NCBI GenBank assembly: GCA_023159155.1
Contig: JAJNNX010000055.1
Location: 62,001 to 126,000, forward strand
DNA: 64,000 nt
From: Ustulina deusta
Taxonomy: Eukaryota > Ascomycota > Sordariomycetes > Xylariales > Xylariaceae
Direction: 5' to 3'
In this document: piece after piece, positions 44,515 to 57,318 of the stretch
Numbering within the stretch: position 1 is the first letter of the stretch
Layout of the letters: each line of letters starts with the position of its first letter
Notes under the pieces: model-generated
Told to the model about the DNA's origin: nothing
What the model saw: the letters and a program-made list of their open reading frames with translations, nothing else
Database searches by the model: none
Position numbers and translations under genes: made by a program

Positions 44515-46417
44515 TCAGCTCCGACAACCGATGCCGTCAAACTCAACTTTTGGATCTTGTGTTTTAATGAAAGGAAGGCGTCCAGAATAGGCTTTCGCAT
44601 TAGCCATAATGGTTGCCTCCACCCATTCGCCTATAGGAGGTGGATGTCGGGATGAGTCCATCTCCGTCAGACATGCAGCGCAAAACTTGCGCTCCTCTTC
44701 ATTCCCAGACTCGTAAGAAAACACTAAACATGCCGTGAAGTCTACGGCCAGTGGGGTCTGGCTCCGCAGCCAGGGGTATGCCATCCAAGCGCGCTTACTG
44801 AATCTTCTAGCTTGTTTCTCTCTAAATGGGTCACGATGAGCTAGGACGTGGTCTGCTTCTTGTAGGAACCGGCAGGCCATGATGCTGAACAGCGTGTGAG
44901 TAGCGAATAGTTTTGCCGTCGGGAAATCGGCGAATTTGTAGCACTTTGAAAATAGGTCCGGACGAGTCGTGTTTTCAACCTTGGTGATGGCTCCAGATTC
45001 CGCTAGAGCAGCCAAGATGGTTTCATCCTGATTTTGTAGTAGTTCGGCCAACGACGTTGCCCTCAGATGTAGCTCGGTGGCGGCCATCGTGTCCGTGGGA
45101 TTTCGCCTGAGCAAGCGAACCAATCGTGCCAAGCCAGGCCAGGCCGTCACCTCGACCCAGAGATAATACAAGTGCTTGAGGACAGGCTTGGCATCGCTCG
45201 CATCTATTGCCTCGTTCAGTGCCGTCATCCACTCGGGCGTGTGGAAATAGCTTTCTCGACCTTGGCGAATGTCTTCTTGTAACTAGTGATCTCATTAGTT
45301 GGGGCCACAGAGCGCGCAGACGTCACACGACATTGTCGATACTCACCATATGAAAAATGCTCTCGAACGTAGCATGAAAGGCCATCCCCGCCATAGGCTG
45401 TGCTGGCCCACCCCTATTGATGACTGCGATGAGACCAGCTGCATGATTTTCCTGATTTGAGCCTCTCGCAAAGTCATATAAGATCTATGTGTCGGATACA
45501 CCATCAGCCATCCATCTAGTATCAACACTACATTGCCACAGCGCGACTGCGACTCACCTCGGTCTTTTGCAACACGCATAGGGTGGCCAGTGTGTTGGTG
45601 AGTTGTTCTGCATTTGCGCCGTCGAGCGCGGCCTGGAGACTGCGAAGAGCCCTATTATACGTCCTGAGGTCCAGCCACATGTCGGACGGCAACCCCTTAC
45701 GACTCTTGGTCCACGCACCAAGCAAGAGCTCGACCGCGTGACCCAGTGCCGTGTGCCCGTTGGCCAGATGTCGGGGTATCAGAGGAAGAAAAGCACCCAA
45801 GATGTGCAGGTCATAGCCAGTTCCCGGTGCGGCTTCCAGACAGGTGACTAAGTGAGCTGTGATTTGATCTGGCGGGTTCCACGGTAGCGGTTTTGATAAC
45901 TCGGTGACGGAATGGATGCATTCGTTCACGAAAACGTGCTTCCGGTCAAACACGACGATGTCCGCGTTATGCCATCTTTTGCCCACCTTGCCGATACCTG
46001 CACTCGCTACCGGGAGCTGGCTCCTCTCTACCCCAATGCCTACATCATCTGGTAACTCGTTGTGGCTGCCATTCACTACCGAAGTCAGTACTTTGGCTTG
46101 GGCGTCGGCCGAGGTGGCCTCGGGAATTCAAGGCCGTGTCAAATAGAATTGCCGGTCCGGCAAGGGCTTGGTGCTCTTCACCATGATGGGAAACAAGGTC
46201 CCAACATCGCTCCACTCACCGACGAATTTGAAAGTGTTCCTGGCGCCCGAGCAGATCTTACCGGCCCGAGCGCATGTTCCACAAGTCGGCCATTTCTCAT
46301 CGCACTGTTCGTCATTAGTCGGAGCCGTAGTCATGGGGCGCTTCTGTACCCGGAACTCGCCTTGGTTTTCCTCGTTCTACAGAACGTGCAACGCTTGCTC
46401 TTGGGCACGCCGACCAT
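44515..46417 (-). pseudogene. Zn2Cys6 transcription factor with an in-frame stop
   Basis: Four exons, 46417-46361, 46304-45558, 45484-45347 and 45282-44515, keep frame throughout (570 codons). The DNA-binding cluster is CTFCRTRKTK plus CDEKWPTCGTCARAGKIC, a perfect CX2CX6CX6CX2CX6C, rebuilt by splicing a 56-nt intron that has a GC donor (GCGAGT). The rest resembles the regulatory half of fungal-specific regulators: ILYDFARGSNQENHAAGL, FHATFESIFHMLQEDIRQG, TPLAVDFTACLVFSYESG. In exon 2 an in-frame TGA at 46130-46128 falls between FYLTRP and IPEATSADAQAKV. Coding character is equally good on both sides. It would make a protein of about 77 residues with only the zinc cluster. A pseudogene, a sequence error or readthrough are all possible. 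Target genes are unknown. Confidence 0.7.
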
Positions 46418-47089
46418 AGTGATTCCGGAAGCTCGCGAGGCGAAGACAACAGTTTCCAGCTAGAAGAATTCAAGCGTACAAGCCAGCTAACCGAGTGGCC
46501 AAGAACCACGCCATGATGTTGAAATAAACTAGACATGTACGGCTGCTATCCCTGGTAACCAGCTCTTCTTTTTAAGCTTGGTCATCTTGCATGTCCACTG
46601 TGGCTTGAGCCACAAGGAGCAATGGGGTCATTCGTCGACCGACAGCGTCTCATCCCTGCTTACGTACTTTTGCCGTCTTCACATGCAAGGCAACCGTCCA
46701 TGCATTCTGCTTGGCATGGGCAGGCCACCTCGGGTGTGCTCATAAGATGCAAGTGTGCGGCAAGGACTTGCGAGCTTCGACATCTGAAATAGGTAGTGCA
46801 CTACCGTCGATTTGTTACCGAATCGGCCAATCGAGTACCTGGAAGGCGTCAAGGGTGAAGCGGTGGTGGTGGCGGGGGTGATAAAAAGCGCCGCTTGCTA
46901 TCTTTCAGACACACTTCCACAAGCGAGCAGAAATATGGGCTACCTATGCGTACTTACTTACTAGTAAGTTTCTGGCTCTCTCGTGCTGACATCAGATTTC
47001 AACCTCCACACAGAGTATACTACTACCAATGCCGTAGACCTGCAAGGTTTCATCAGAAATAATAATACCCAATGGATTAGAAAAGAAAA

Positions 47090-47150
47090 GAAAATTTAAA
47101 AAAAAAATTAAACAAATAAAAATAAATAAATAAATAAAATCAAAAAGGGG
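47090..47150. repeat. A-rich low-complexity tract with AAAT repeats
   Basis: A run of A/AAAT units about 60 bases long, followed by a G7 stretch. This could be an old poly(A) tail of a retroelement or plain slippage. Confidence 0.7.
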
Positions 47151-49120
47151 GGGCGGAGCTGTTGTGGTGATGCCATACCTATTTTGTTGAACGGATTAGT
47201 CACCCAGTTTCCTTCCGTCTTAGACCATACTTACTCAGAACTGACAATACAACACCTTAGATAATACTGGTCGCAACATAGAGCCTAAAACGGCAATGGC
47301 TTACTCTTCAAGGACAGGGTTCTGTCTGACAATCCCCGACAAACAGACGACGAGGGCCTAGGATTGGCTTAAAAGCAGGCATCATGCCGAGTTGGGAGCA
47401 CAATATGGGATAGTAGGTAGTGAGATTATGCGTGTAGTGCGAATAGATAATCGGTAAAGCGCATCCAGGACACATGCACATATTAGGTAGGGCTGGATTG
47501 GAACTTTGCATTTCAGCAAGTTTAGAACTCAAAAGTATCATCTCGGTGTTGGGTTAGTTTTATTCCAAACTTCAGCGACCATAAACTATCTCGGAAGAGG
47601 TCGACAACCATGACGCATAGCGCTTGAAGCTCTGCAAGCACGCGAACAACGAATGACGTATCAGCAGGCCGGAGGTAATATAATAGCTGACTACCTGCCT
47701 TAAGTAGTTTCGTCGGGCTACGGTCTCGAACCACCTCCAACAGCTATCTTAACATCCCTTTGCCATTATAGACACACTCAAACCTGGCCGACGCCAGTAT
47801 AACTGTCGGGTCTAAATATCTCATCGCAGATATCACGTACACTCCGTCGGGACCGAGCCTTCCCCGCCCCCAGCTCGCGAAGCTTCGCTCGGGTTAACCA
47901 TTGATTGTCTATTGCGTCGTTTCCGAAGATGCCGTGAAATTGCCACACCATCTTTTTTGTTTTATAATAACTAGGTAGTTCTACAATCTTAAGGATACAC
48001 GCATTACATTACTATATTCAAAGGAGTGGAGATTTCAACGTATATGACTTGCTGCTTGTCCAATAAATATATCTAATGGTTATCATACATTTCCCTATCT
48101 AGCCTTAATTATAGGCTTTTAATAGCTACAAATATACTACATGTGTAACCATCCTGTTGTCCTCTTGATTATGCGTTTAATTTACTCGGACGCTATCCCG
48201 TTCATTATATACCGATATATATTATGGATTCCTTGGTTAGGATCCGCGGGGGGGGCAGGGGGGGGACAAAAAAATAAGTTCTCAGAATAAAAGGGGAAAG
48301 CTCGCTTATCATGATCTTTTCCAACCACTTTCTTCGCGTATCTCAACATCTATACTTTGTACGAGGAAAGCCCGCGGATCTCCAAATTACCACCATCCGG
48401 CAGGGTCGAAATAAGCATAAACGAGAATTCTTTTGGCCCCAATTATTTGTAAGCCCAGTTGACGTGCATCTGCAGCGGATGGGTGCCACAACCTCGAGTT
48501 GTGATACCTACGGTAGCGAGAGGCTGTCGAATGGCCCGGGCATGAACGTCAAGACTAAAGAACTCGTTCCTCGGCCTAGAACGAAACGCGACGGGCTAGG
48601 GATGGATGTCATGCTTAAGCTGTGGAACACGAGCTTTGAGACGGACTTGGCTTCCAAAATGCTGAGCTTCTTCTCACAGTTCCAACTACAGATAGTAGAA
48701 ATGATCCGAGTGTTGTGTAACAAAGGGGTCGGTTTCAAGTGTGCTGACAAAATCTGCATTGCTAACTGATAATATAATATAGTTTGCCTAGTTATCGGCC
48801 CGTGTGGGTAGTTTCGCGCCGTGACACTCCTAGTCCTCGGCATAGTGCTAGAAGGCATTGCCTCGAACGTACACATAACTGCATCTCAGTAGATGATACA
48901 GACTACCTACCTATTCTCACGCTTCTTTCATGGCTGCAAGTCCGATGTGAGGGTGCAAGCTGAGCAAGGGTATGAAGAGGTAATTATCGGCGAAGAAACA
49001 TGCCAAAAGAAAAAAGGAGACAATACAAGTAAAAAACCAGGGTCCCCGAGGCTACGGGATGGCATGGTCAGTTTCATCGTAATTATGGTTTACGTACCAT
49101 ACACTACCGCAATAGCACTC

Positions 49121-49220
49121 TGTGACAGAAAAAAAACGACGCCGTTAATCCGCAACGGATTAACGGTATATTTAATTATGGCACGCTACACTCCACAACT
49201 CAACTCCGCGACACACTCGC
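49121..49220 (-). repeat. Palindrome-bearing dispersed repeat, copy B
   Basis: On the minus strand this carries the same ordered blocks as copy A at 18404-18483: GAGTTGTGGAGTG, GCGTGCCATA, ATACCGTTAATCC facing GGATTAACGG, then CGTCGTTTTT. The last 20 bases of the core are identical in both copies. Similarity does not extend into the flanks. Confidence 0.75.
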
Positions 49221-51694
49221 CGTCCACCCCTAATATTATTCGTTTACTTTGAAGGCGAAAAGCCTCTGTACGCGGTCACAAAGCTGTGTTCGGCTTGGTC
49301 TTGTTATGTCAGCAGGTCTTCGAGTTAACACCGAAACAGTATCCCGAAAGGAGGGGGGTGGAACGTTCTCACTTTCGAATCGATGTGTACAGTATCTACA
49401 GACGGTATACAGGTTCCAAGATTCGGGACCGCGTCGATCACACCGCAGTCGTGTAGGGTACGGTAGATCCTTCGAACGGACGGATTGTGACTTGTACTTC
49501 CGCAGAGCGGGTCTCAGCCCTACAGGCAAAACGGTGCTGTCCCAAGGTTGCCTTCCCAAGGCTCCGGCGTTGGTTGGTGATACCAGTGTAGTTAGTTCGT
49601 TCCTATCTGGACTAGTAATACTGCAGACAAATCCTCACCATGATGATAATTACAGCCTCCTGCTATCTGTCTAGACTGGGTGCCCAGATGTCCAATAATA
49701 TTATTCCCCGTTGTCGTTGAAAATGTCCTGATACGAATTGGCTTCCCACGACAGTATACCCACACCTCTGGGCTAGACACTTGCCAGATATTATCCAGAA
49801 AGATAGATACTTATAAAAACCATCCACGTCCCTCATCTACTGATTCCACAAACCGTCATTTTAGAGCTAGCTAGTCTAAGCAGATTATGGATTATCGGAT
49901 CGGATGGATCAAGGAACAACATAGTGTACACACAAAGAAGTCCCGCGCATGCATACGTAGGTGCTTAGTAACGCACACTTACATGTCTAGGACATCTCCT
50001 TGTACGTTATATGCCATACGCACATACATAATGACGTGCTCAAGCCCATGCCCAGCCCACACTACTGTATGTAGGGCTCAAACGGTCAGCTTTTGGCTTC
50101 CACGCCTCTACGTGTAGGTAAAGCGGAACCGAGCATTCCGCATTAGACTTACACGGCGCTATCCGCACTAGGTACATGTGTAATGTGGTATGGGTAGTGG
50201 GTATATGTACTTAGTAGGCCGGTATACTGACTTACATATGTACAGATAGCTGATGAGATGAGTCAGCCAGCACGCCACCCCCGCCCTTCACCGTTCTGTG
50301 CCGTAGATCCCGACGATGTGATGTGCACCACGTAGGTACTGCCCACGAAGGAGAAGTTGGACAACCACGCCACTGGCAGACGTGGCTACGGATGGGCGCC
50401 TCACCAAGCCGGGTGCAACGTCGGGATGCTGCTGCAATCCAGCCCATCCAGCCCATCCCATCCCATCCCTCCCTCCACCCATTCGTCCATGCAAGTCACC
50501 AGATAATGAATGCTGTGTGCAACGCGAAGACATTCCACGCCCCCCCTTCCACTTTTCCTTCCACGTATCTTCCTCCACGCTTCCACGTCCCCCGTTTAAC
50601 CCTCCAATGACAGAGTCGAAACCTTTTCCTCCCGAACCCCCCCGCCTCCCCCAGGGGGGGCCGTCGACGACGACGACGACGACATCATGACGGTATCTCG
50701 GGTGTGTCTTTAACGCGCTGACCGTGGGGGAAAGGGGGGAGGAATTGGGGGAGATCTTGGATTATACGACTGTAGCCTAGTTAGACAAACCGATCGTGCA
50801 ACGAGCAGAGACAGCGTGACGGGGGAAAAGACCGGTGTGCAAAATACGGGCGGGATACGCCTGTGTGGTCATTGGTCGCTGCCCCCCCCTGATGTCCTTT
50901 CGCCACCGCCCTTTTTTTAGCGCGAGCGAAATATTCAGCTACTGCTGTACGGTAACACAAATACCAAGAGGCGCGTGGAGGGACCGAGATACAGTCGCAT
51001 GTAAGGCTGAGGGAGGGGAGGGGGGGCGCGGAAACGTGGTATCTCTTTTTGGGTGACGAGATAAGTGCCGCGTGAGAGGATATTCTTTGTTCCCTTCTTT
51101 CCTTCTGTTCATAAGTTCGAGCGATAGACACGTTGCCGAAAAGAATTCATGTCCCAAGTTACCAGACATGCGTGACGACAACAGAGATACTCTACTCTGA
51201 AAATCGCAACAATGGCGGGAGACAAGTCGATTAAACAGGTCAGAGTGGTACGGAGTATGCAGACATGAACAGAAAGATCAAACAAAATGCACCTAGCAGA
51301 TTCGGGCTAGACTAGACCGTTCCAGATTTGTCAAAGGGCGAAGGCGCGGGTAGGGCTTATGGTCTGATGCATCACGAGATCAAGATTCCACAGCCTCGGT
51401 AATCTGCTAAGCTGCCCATACAACTACTAGTACTAACTAACTACCACTGCTACCATCCCAGACACCAGGGCGTATACATCGTCTTACACAAATACGCCAA
51501 AGAAACAAACGGGTGAGGCGTAATTCCACGCCGATGCGACATCCCGAACACCATTCCGGGGGGTGCGAAGTCTATAGGTATTTTGATGTCCCTCCTCGTG
51601 GATCCATTCTTGATAAGAGTACAATGTTCATCATGGCCGAAGAAGATGGGGAGGGGGCACGGGAGTGTGGATATCGTGTAGTATCTAGCCAGCT

Positions 51695-54600
51695 TCAATC
51701 TTTCATCGCTCGCGTGCCCATCTCTCCCTCTTCCTCCCCATGGTTGAGGTCTACGGTAGGGGTTTCAGTTGCCGTGCTGACGACACTCTCCCTGCGACCG
51801 CCAGCAGTCATGCCTTCGATACCAAGGCCAACCTCACCGACCCTTCGCAGAACACTCAACAAGGCAGCTCGTAGTTCGGCGCTGACCTCTTTGCCCAAAA
51901 GTTCCACTACCAAAGGATAGAAAGCTCGGACATGCTTTCCAAATTCAGCTTCTGGCCATATCGAGTATCCTTCCAAGACGTCAACGACGACGGGACGCCA
52001 GGCAGCGATGTTTCGCTGTTGAGACTCTTCTTCGAGCGCGAGGTAGCCCCTGATGACGTCTTTACATAAGGGGACAAGCGCCTTCTCTACCTCGGGCCGA
52101 CTTTCTGCACGGGATGGTGACATATCACTAAACATGCGGAATAGGATTTGGATATACGTAGCCGCCGCACCACTTTCTTGCTTCAGCAGATTAGGGGGCT
52201 GTTTCATGAAGCCTTCTCGCCACAGTCGCATTCGGAGATCCTTATCCTCGTTGAATCTTCGGGCGAATAGGAACGATTTCTTAAGCAGCGCCATCAGACG
52301 GAGCAGTTCTGCCGACGGGATCTCGGCGTACACGGCCTCATTAGAGAACAGTTCGTTAACCGTCTCGATCATGAGCAATTGTAAGACACAACGAGATATT
52401 ATGCGGTTGAAGAACCGTCGGCGAGCAGCCGTAACAACGATAGGTTGCTGTTGTAAAGAGGACGCGGGTCTGTAATCCTCTAGAGGCGTAGACGCTACCG
52501 AGCCGCCCCGAGGCCGCACCACCTCATTAGGGTTCGGTGTCTGAGGAGCGCTAGCCAGTGCGGAACCACTCGCAGCACCGTCACCAATTTCTGCTATTCC
52601 ATTCACCTCTAAAGACTTATCTTCCGGCGCTACTTCTGTAGTAGGTGTAACTGGCATATCGAGGCCGAGCCCATTGTGTGCGGGTGAGGACAGCGAAGCT
52701 GGAGCATTGATGGTCGCAGCGGAAAAGAGCTGGTATGCTGTCGTCCTCTCGAATAGTTCGCAAAATGCCCCAACTATTTTTGCCCAGTGTTCTTCGCTGA
52801 ACTTAGCAACGTTCTGTAGAATCAGCTGCTGTAGACAGTTGCTGCCAATGCGGGCTATCGTGTCATTCTCTTGGCAAATGCAGAGCGCTAGGAGCTCTAG
52901 GAACCGATCTAGCATATATTCCAATGCATCGAAATAGTGAGTGAAAAGCACAATCATGTTACGGAGAGCTTGTATCATAGTAGTAGAAAGCCACACAGAC
53001 AACTCTTCATGGTTGAGAGCATTGCTCAGTTCTGGCCTAGATCGGAGGACCATGAAGATCGGGTAGAGCTGCTGTCTCCACAGAATATTCCAAAAGTCTG
53101 GGGGGAAGTCGCCTCCATATCGGAGAAGAGCTTCGAAGAAATAGTTGAGCGCGTTCGAACGGACTTCGAGATCCTCTCCCGTCATCAGGACGTCGTGGAA
53201 GGCAAAGAGTATAGGAAACCAGAAGCCTTCCTCCAATGACGTGCCACCTTGTGGTCTCGACGATATGTCTGACGGTTTCGTCTCAGATTTGGTCATACTT
53301 GACAGGGGGCACTCCGGAGTCTTTAGCATGCGTGGTATTATCGACTTGAGAGTCTCCATGGCCTGTAAGCTCTTCTTTTGGAATCGGATATTTTTTGAGA
53401 ATTCAGTAAGACAAACGATTAAATCTGTGAAAGCGGCTTGGGAGATCACTAGGCCAAAGCGTGTCTTATAAACGAGCGTCACGTTTTCGAAGGCTAGATT
53501 AACAATGGCTTCGTTTGGATCGCGAGCGGCAACGGTGAAGGCCCCAAACATAGTTCTCCAGCCAGATCGAATATTTTCACCTCGAGCTTGAATCATTTGA
53601 GCCAGACATCGTAAAGCCATATCCTTGACGGTCAAGTTGGCCGAATTGCCCATGATGTGCTCGAAGGGCTTTAAGAAGTCCTTTTGAAATTTGAAACCCG
53701 GAAGTTCTTCAATCTCCATAAAGCGCATCGACAGCTGTCGCAAAGAATCGAGAGCAAAATAGACGATGGCGGTATTAATGTGGCATCCCACTTTGTTGAA
53801 ATGCTCACCAAGCACGGCCCAGATATTAGTCCACTCAAATCGTACCCGTGTCATATTGTAGTAGCTAATCTCGACGATTTTCTGCAGACTGTATGTACGA
53901 GGGGAGTCGTTGGAACCAGACACCTTGATTTCGTCCCAGCTCACCTCGGTGAGAGACTTAGCGAAGTGGACGATAGCCTCGCCGTGAAGGTTAGCAGTAT
54001 TGCTGAATATGCGATCGATGCTCTTGATTACTTCGTCCGACCTGCTCTCTAGAGCAATGATTGTTGAGAAGCCCCTCGAGCCGGGATTGGAGCGGTTTCG
54101 TCGCCGTGCCAACGCCGCTGATCTCCGAGGGTCACTGGTCGAAGATCTCTCGGGCGGCACAAAGCGTGCCTTTGAAACATCAGGGATGGCGCCCTCGTCA
54201 ACGCCACCCGAGATCAGTTGCAGTCTGTCTAACTGGCTGATGCACATCAAAATATCTTTCCATGATTCCTTCAGACTGTTACCCTCTGTCTGACCAAGAT
54301 CTAGAATCACTTTCAAGGCCTCGACATTCTTGGCCAAGACCTCTTGTGGGTTGTTTAGGTTCGTAGCGTTTTTCAAGGCCGACATGAAGGCCTCGCGAGG
54401 AGTCGCGAGGTCGAAGAGGCAGGCTATCCGGGTTGCTTGTTTCATTCCCTCCAGACAGAGCTTGTTGACCTCGAGATTCTGCGCCTTCTGCATCTGACTG
54501 GAAAAGGCCGAGAAAAACGACATCCATGTCACATCAAACATCGACTCCACGTGCTTGAAGGACGTTGCAGGAATGAACCTGATACCTGCCCTGGCTGCAT

Positions 54601-57318
54601 TCCTCCGTTGGCTCTTGAACAAGTTCTTGAATAGTTGTTCAGATCGTAAGGAAATCTCTTGCGATTGCTGCACATAGGCTTCTCGTTGAAGATCTCGGCC
54701 GACATTAGAAAGAGCCTGCCCAAGCCCTGCGGCAAAGCCTGTTGGTTGGGCGGGTAGGTTGCCCGCAATTGCAGCAGCCTCCCGCTCACTCTTCAAGACG
54801 ATTTCATTGCCGGCAATCTCATCGTAGATACCAGTCAGGTACTCTGGTGGCAAGTCGGCGTTGTCATTGATACCCCTATTATTCCGAATGAAATCTTCCC
54901 TAGTCATGCGCCTAGCAATCTTACTACTATGCAAATCCGTGTTTAACAATATTACCGAATACGCGAGCACATAGGCAGTTTCGGCATTGGCAAAAGCATT
55001 TGGGTTGCCAGCCACATAACGATCGGCAAACTTTAGCATGAAACGATCAATCTTTTGAGCTTCACCGGGTAAACGGAATGATTGGAGGAACTGGCGGAGA
55101 GCATCGACAAATCGACGCCGTGTGAAGTCCATAGTGTCAACAAACGCGTGCATGATCTCGATGTTCTTGGCCTCGCCTTCACCGAGATACTCGCCTATTT
55201 GAGCTTTATCTAGGCGATCATCTGAAATGAGGAAATTGGCAATATCTTGAGCGCTTTCGCTCGCGATGAACCCGGACTGTAGCAGAAACTTGACACCTCG
55301 TTTAGGTTTAAAATTAAATTGCCGAATACCGTTAGAGAGAGCCGTTTTCCGGGCCTTTTCCTTCTCCAATTGTGCAGGATCATCCTCAATGACGGGGGTC
55401 GATGGAGGAATAGGTGTGTCCCGGGAGTTGCTCTCCGCAATGGAAGGGTCAATGGACTCTCGAAAATCATCCGTCGAGGCTCGTGTTTCGCTCTCCCCAG
55501 TAACCCCATTCGCAGTTGGACGACCAGCCATAGACCAGTTGAGAAGCGAACGCAAAGCTTCAACCAGCGAGTCTAATGCTGCCCGCTTTATCATGTACTC
55601 TTTCGGTATCTCTGATTCGGGTTCCGCGGGGGGTACAATGTCGCGAACGTTTAGTGGTGGTGGAAGCATACCCTTGAGCTGCCATTCCGGATTCAAATTC
55701 GAATTCTCTCTTCTCTCCTCATACTGTTGTTCCTGGACCGCGGTGACTGTCACCGGAGCGATGGCTAGTCTAGCTAGATCTTCGATAACGGTTTGGAAGA
55801 TGTTGTCGACTTGGGAATCGCAATCGTAATTCAAGTAGAGTTCCACCAAACCTCGAGGATCTCCACAGAACCTAGTGAGTATGCTCAGAAAATAAAGCTT
55901 TTGGGTTAGGGGTGCAGTTCGCCGGGCAAGCAGGGCCAAGTATATCTCGTTCAAAAAGACTTCTATTTCTTTCTAAAACGAGAGTTCAGCATGCAGAGAT
56001 ACAGGTGGCAGGTGGGTGTACTGACCTTGAAGGGGGCGCGCATGAATTTCAACATTAGCCAAAAGATCTCGCAGCAGACTTCGAAAACCCTGTCTACCGA
56101 GCTCGCACCATTCCTCGTGATAGTGAGACAAAGGTAGAACTTAATAGCCTGCAAAAAAGTGGTAGGCTCATTGCTTTTAGTATTGGTGATGGTACATAAC
56201 GGTGAAGTAAAGACGGCAATGTGGTTGTTTAGAAGGGTGCGGGTTAAGTGAAGGGATATCATCTTGGAGCGCATGTGTTGACCTCGATGATCGTATAGCT
56301 GATCCGGAGGGAGAAGCTTAGTCGAGAGGTTGCAGAAAGATCGGAAGACAAGGTAGGCATCTCTGATATACACCTCGTCCTCTGCATCGACAGACTCTGT
56401 CGTGTCCTCGACCTCAGTCGGCGCGGCATCGCTCTGTGTAGTCTGCTCAGAAATGCTCCTCGCCGGCTTCCGAGCAGCTTTCACCTGTGTCACCACGGTC
56501 GGGACATCACCCAGGTTCGAATCATCAAAACTCTTCCTGTGCTCTAGATCTTTCAGCGTCAATCTCGGCCCGCCCGCAGTGGTTTGTGGAGGGCCGACTT
56601 CAGACCCGTCATCGGCGTTGGTGTCTTCCGGTAATCCCTCACTATCGCCCCGACCGACGCCATTCTCGTTGGCGACGGCGTCGGGGTGGTCAAAGGTAAC
56701 ACTGCTTGAGCCGTGTTTCAATTTGCCCAGATTCACGCGAGCCTCCTTCATATGCAACCGTGTCTTGACACGCTCAAACACCATGCCGACCATCTGAGTA
56801 AGCGTGCCCTGAGCGGCTTGCTGGTTCTCAGTGCTCCGCGACAGCAAGAAGACGTTGTAGACCTGGCGCACGGCTTTGAGCAGGCCAGCACCGTGCACAA
56901 CAACCTTATCATTCAACACGGCGGCGAGCAGGGCTTGGATGATATGGCGCTGCACATCGACGGGGGTGGTTTCGCCCTGGAAGCAGTCGCATACGGTATC
57001 GATGGCGCGGTCGAGCATGGGGGCGTGCTCGGCCCCGTCGTGGGGTGTTGCGCCGGGGGCGGCATGGCCGGAGAGGTAGGAGGAAGACAGGAGCTTCTGG
57101 ATGGAGTCGAGAGCGGTGTTGATCAGTTGGCTGCTGCCAGTCTTGGTGGCGAGCTGCAGGGGCGCGAAGACAACATCGGGCTCGGGGGGCTGTGGGCCGC
57201 CCTCCTTGATGGCCTGGACGGCCTTCTCGGCAAGGTCGGCGAGTTGTTTGTTTCGCTGTGCCTCCTTGGAGGCGGCTATGGTCTCGAGGGAGGAGACAAC
57301 GAAGACGATGGAGCTCAT
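51695..57318 (-). CDS. sec7: ARF guanine-nucleotide exchange factor, Sec7/BIG family
   Basis: Two exons, 57318-56026 and 55972-51695 (53-nt intron), give 1856 residues, a normal size for Sec7/BIG proteins. ATG at 57318 (MSSIVFVVSSLETIAASKEA) is preferred over in-frame non-ATG codons upstream. The N-terminal DCB/HUS region includes FRSFCNLSTKLLPP and NEIYLALLARRTAP through FCGDPRGLVELYLNYDCD. The Sec7 domain spans about residues 640-820, with IGEYLGEGE and FRLPGEAQKIDRFM, where Glu735 is the catalytic glutamic finger, then AYVLAYSVILLNTDLHS. Long HDS repeats follow (for example WTNIWAVLGEHFNKVGCH and QMIQARGENIRSGWRTMF). It activates ARF GTPases at the trans-Golgi (family knowledge). It is divergent from the E2 gene across 1.66 kb. 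Confidence 0.95.

Larger units (their letters stand above)
46418..51694. other. 5.3 kb gene-poor spacer
   Basis: No gene that I can support. The 152-codon open frame at 48311-48769 lacks any motif and is probably chance. Notable sequence: an A/T-rich tract with AAATAAATAAAT repeats at 47090-47150, a G/C homopolymer-rich stretch near 48245-48270, the repeat copy at 49121-49220, a CCATCC-type run at 50440-50475, and C/G-rich low-complexity DNA at 50630-50760. The base composition swings suggest decayed mobile-element DNA. Confidence 0.5.

Noticed and set aside
48311..48769. 152-codon open frame (+) in the gene-poor spacer
   Set aside because: No motif, no splice partners, no clear composition bias, and an overlapping antisense frame of similar length. 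Chance is the better explanation without expression data.
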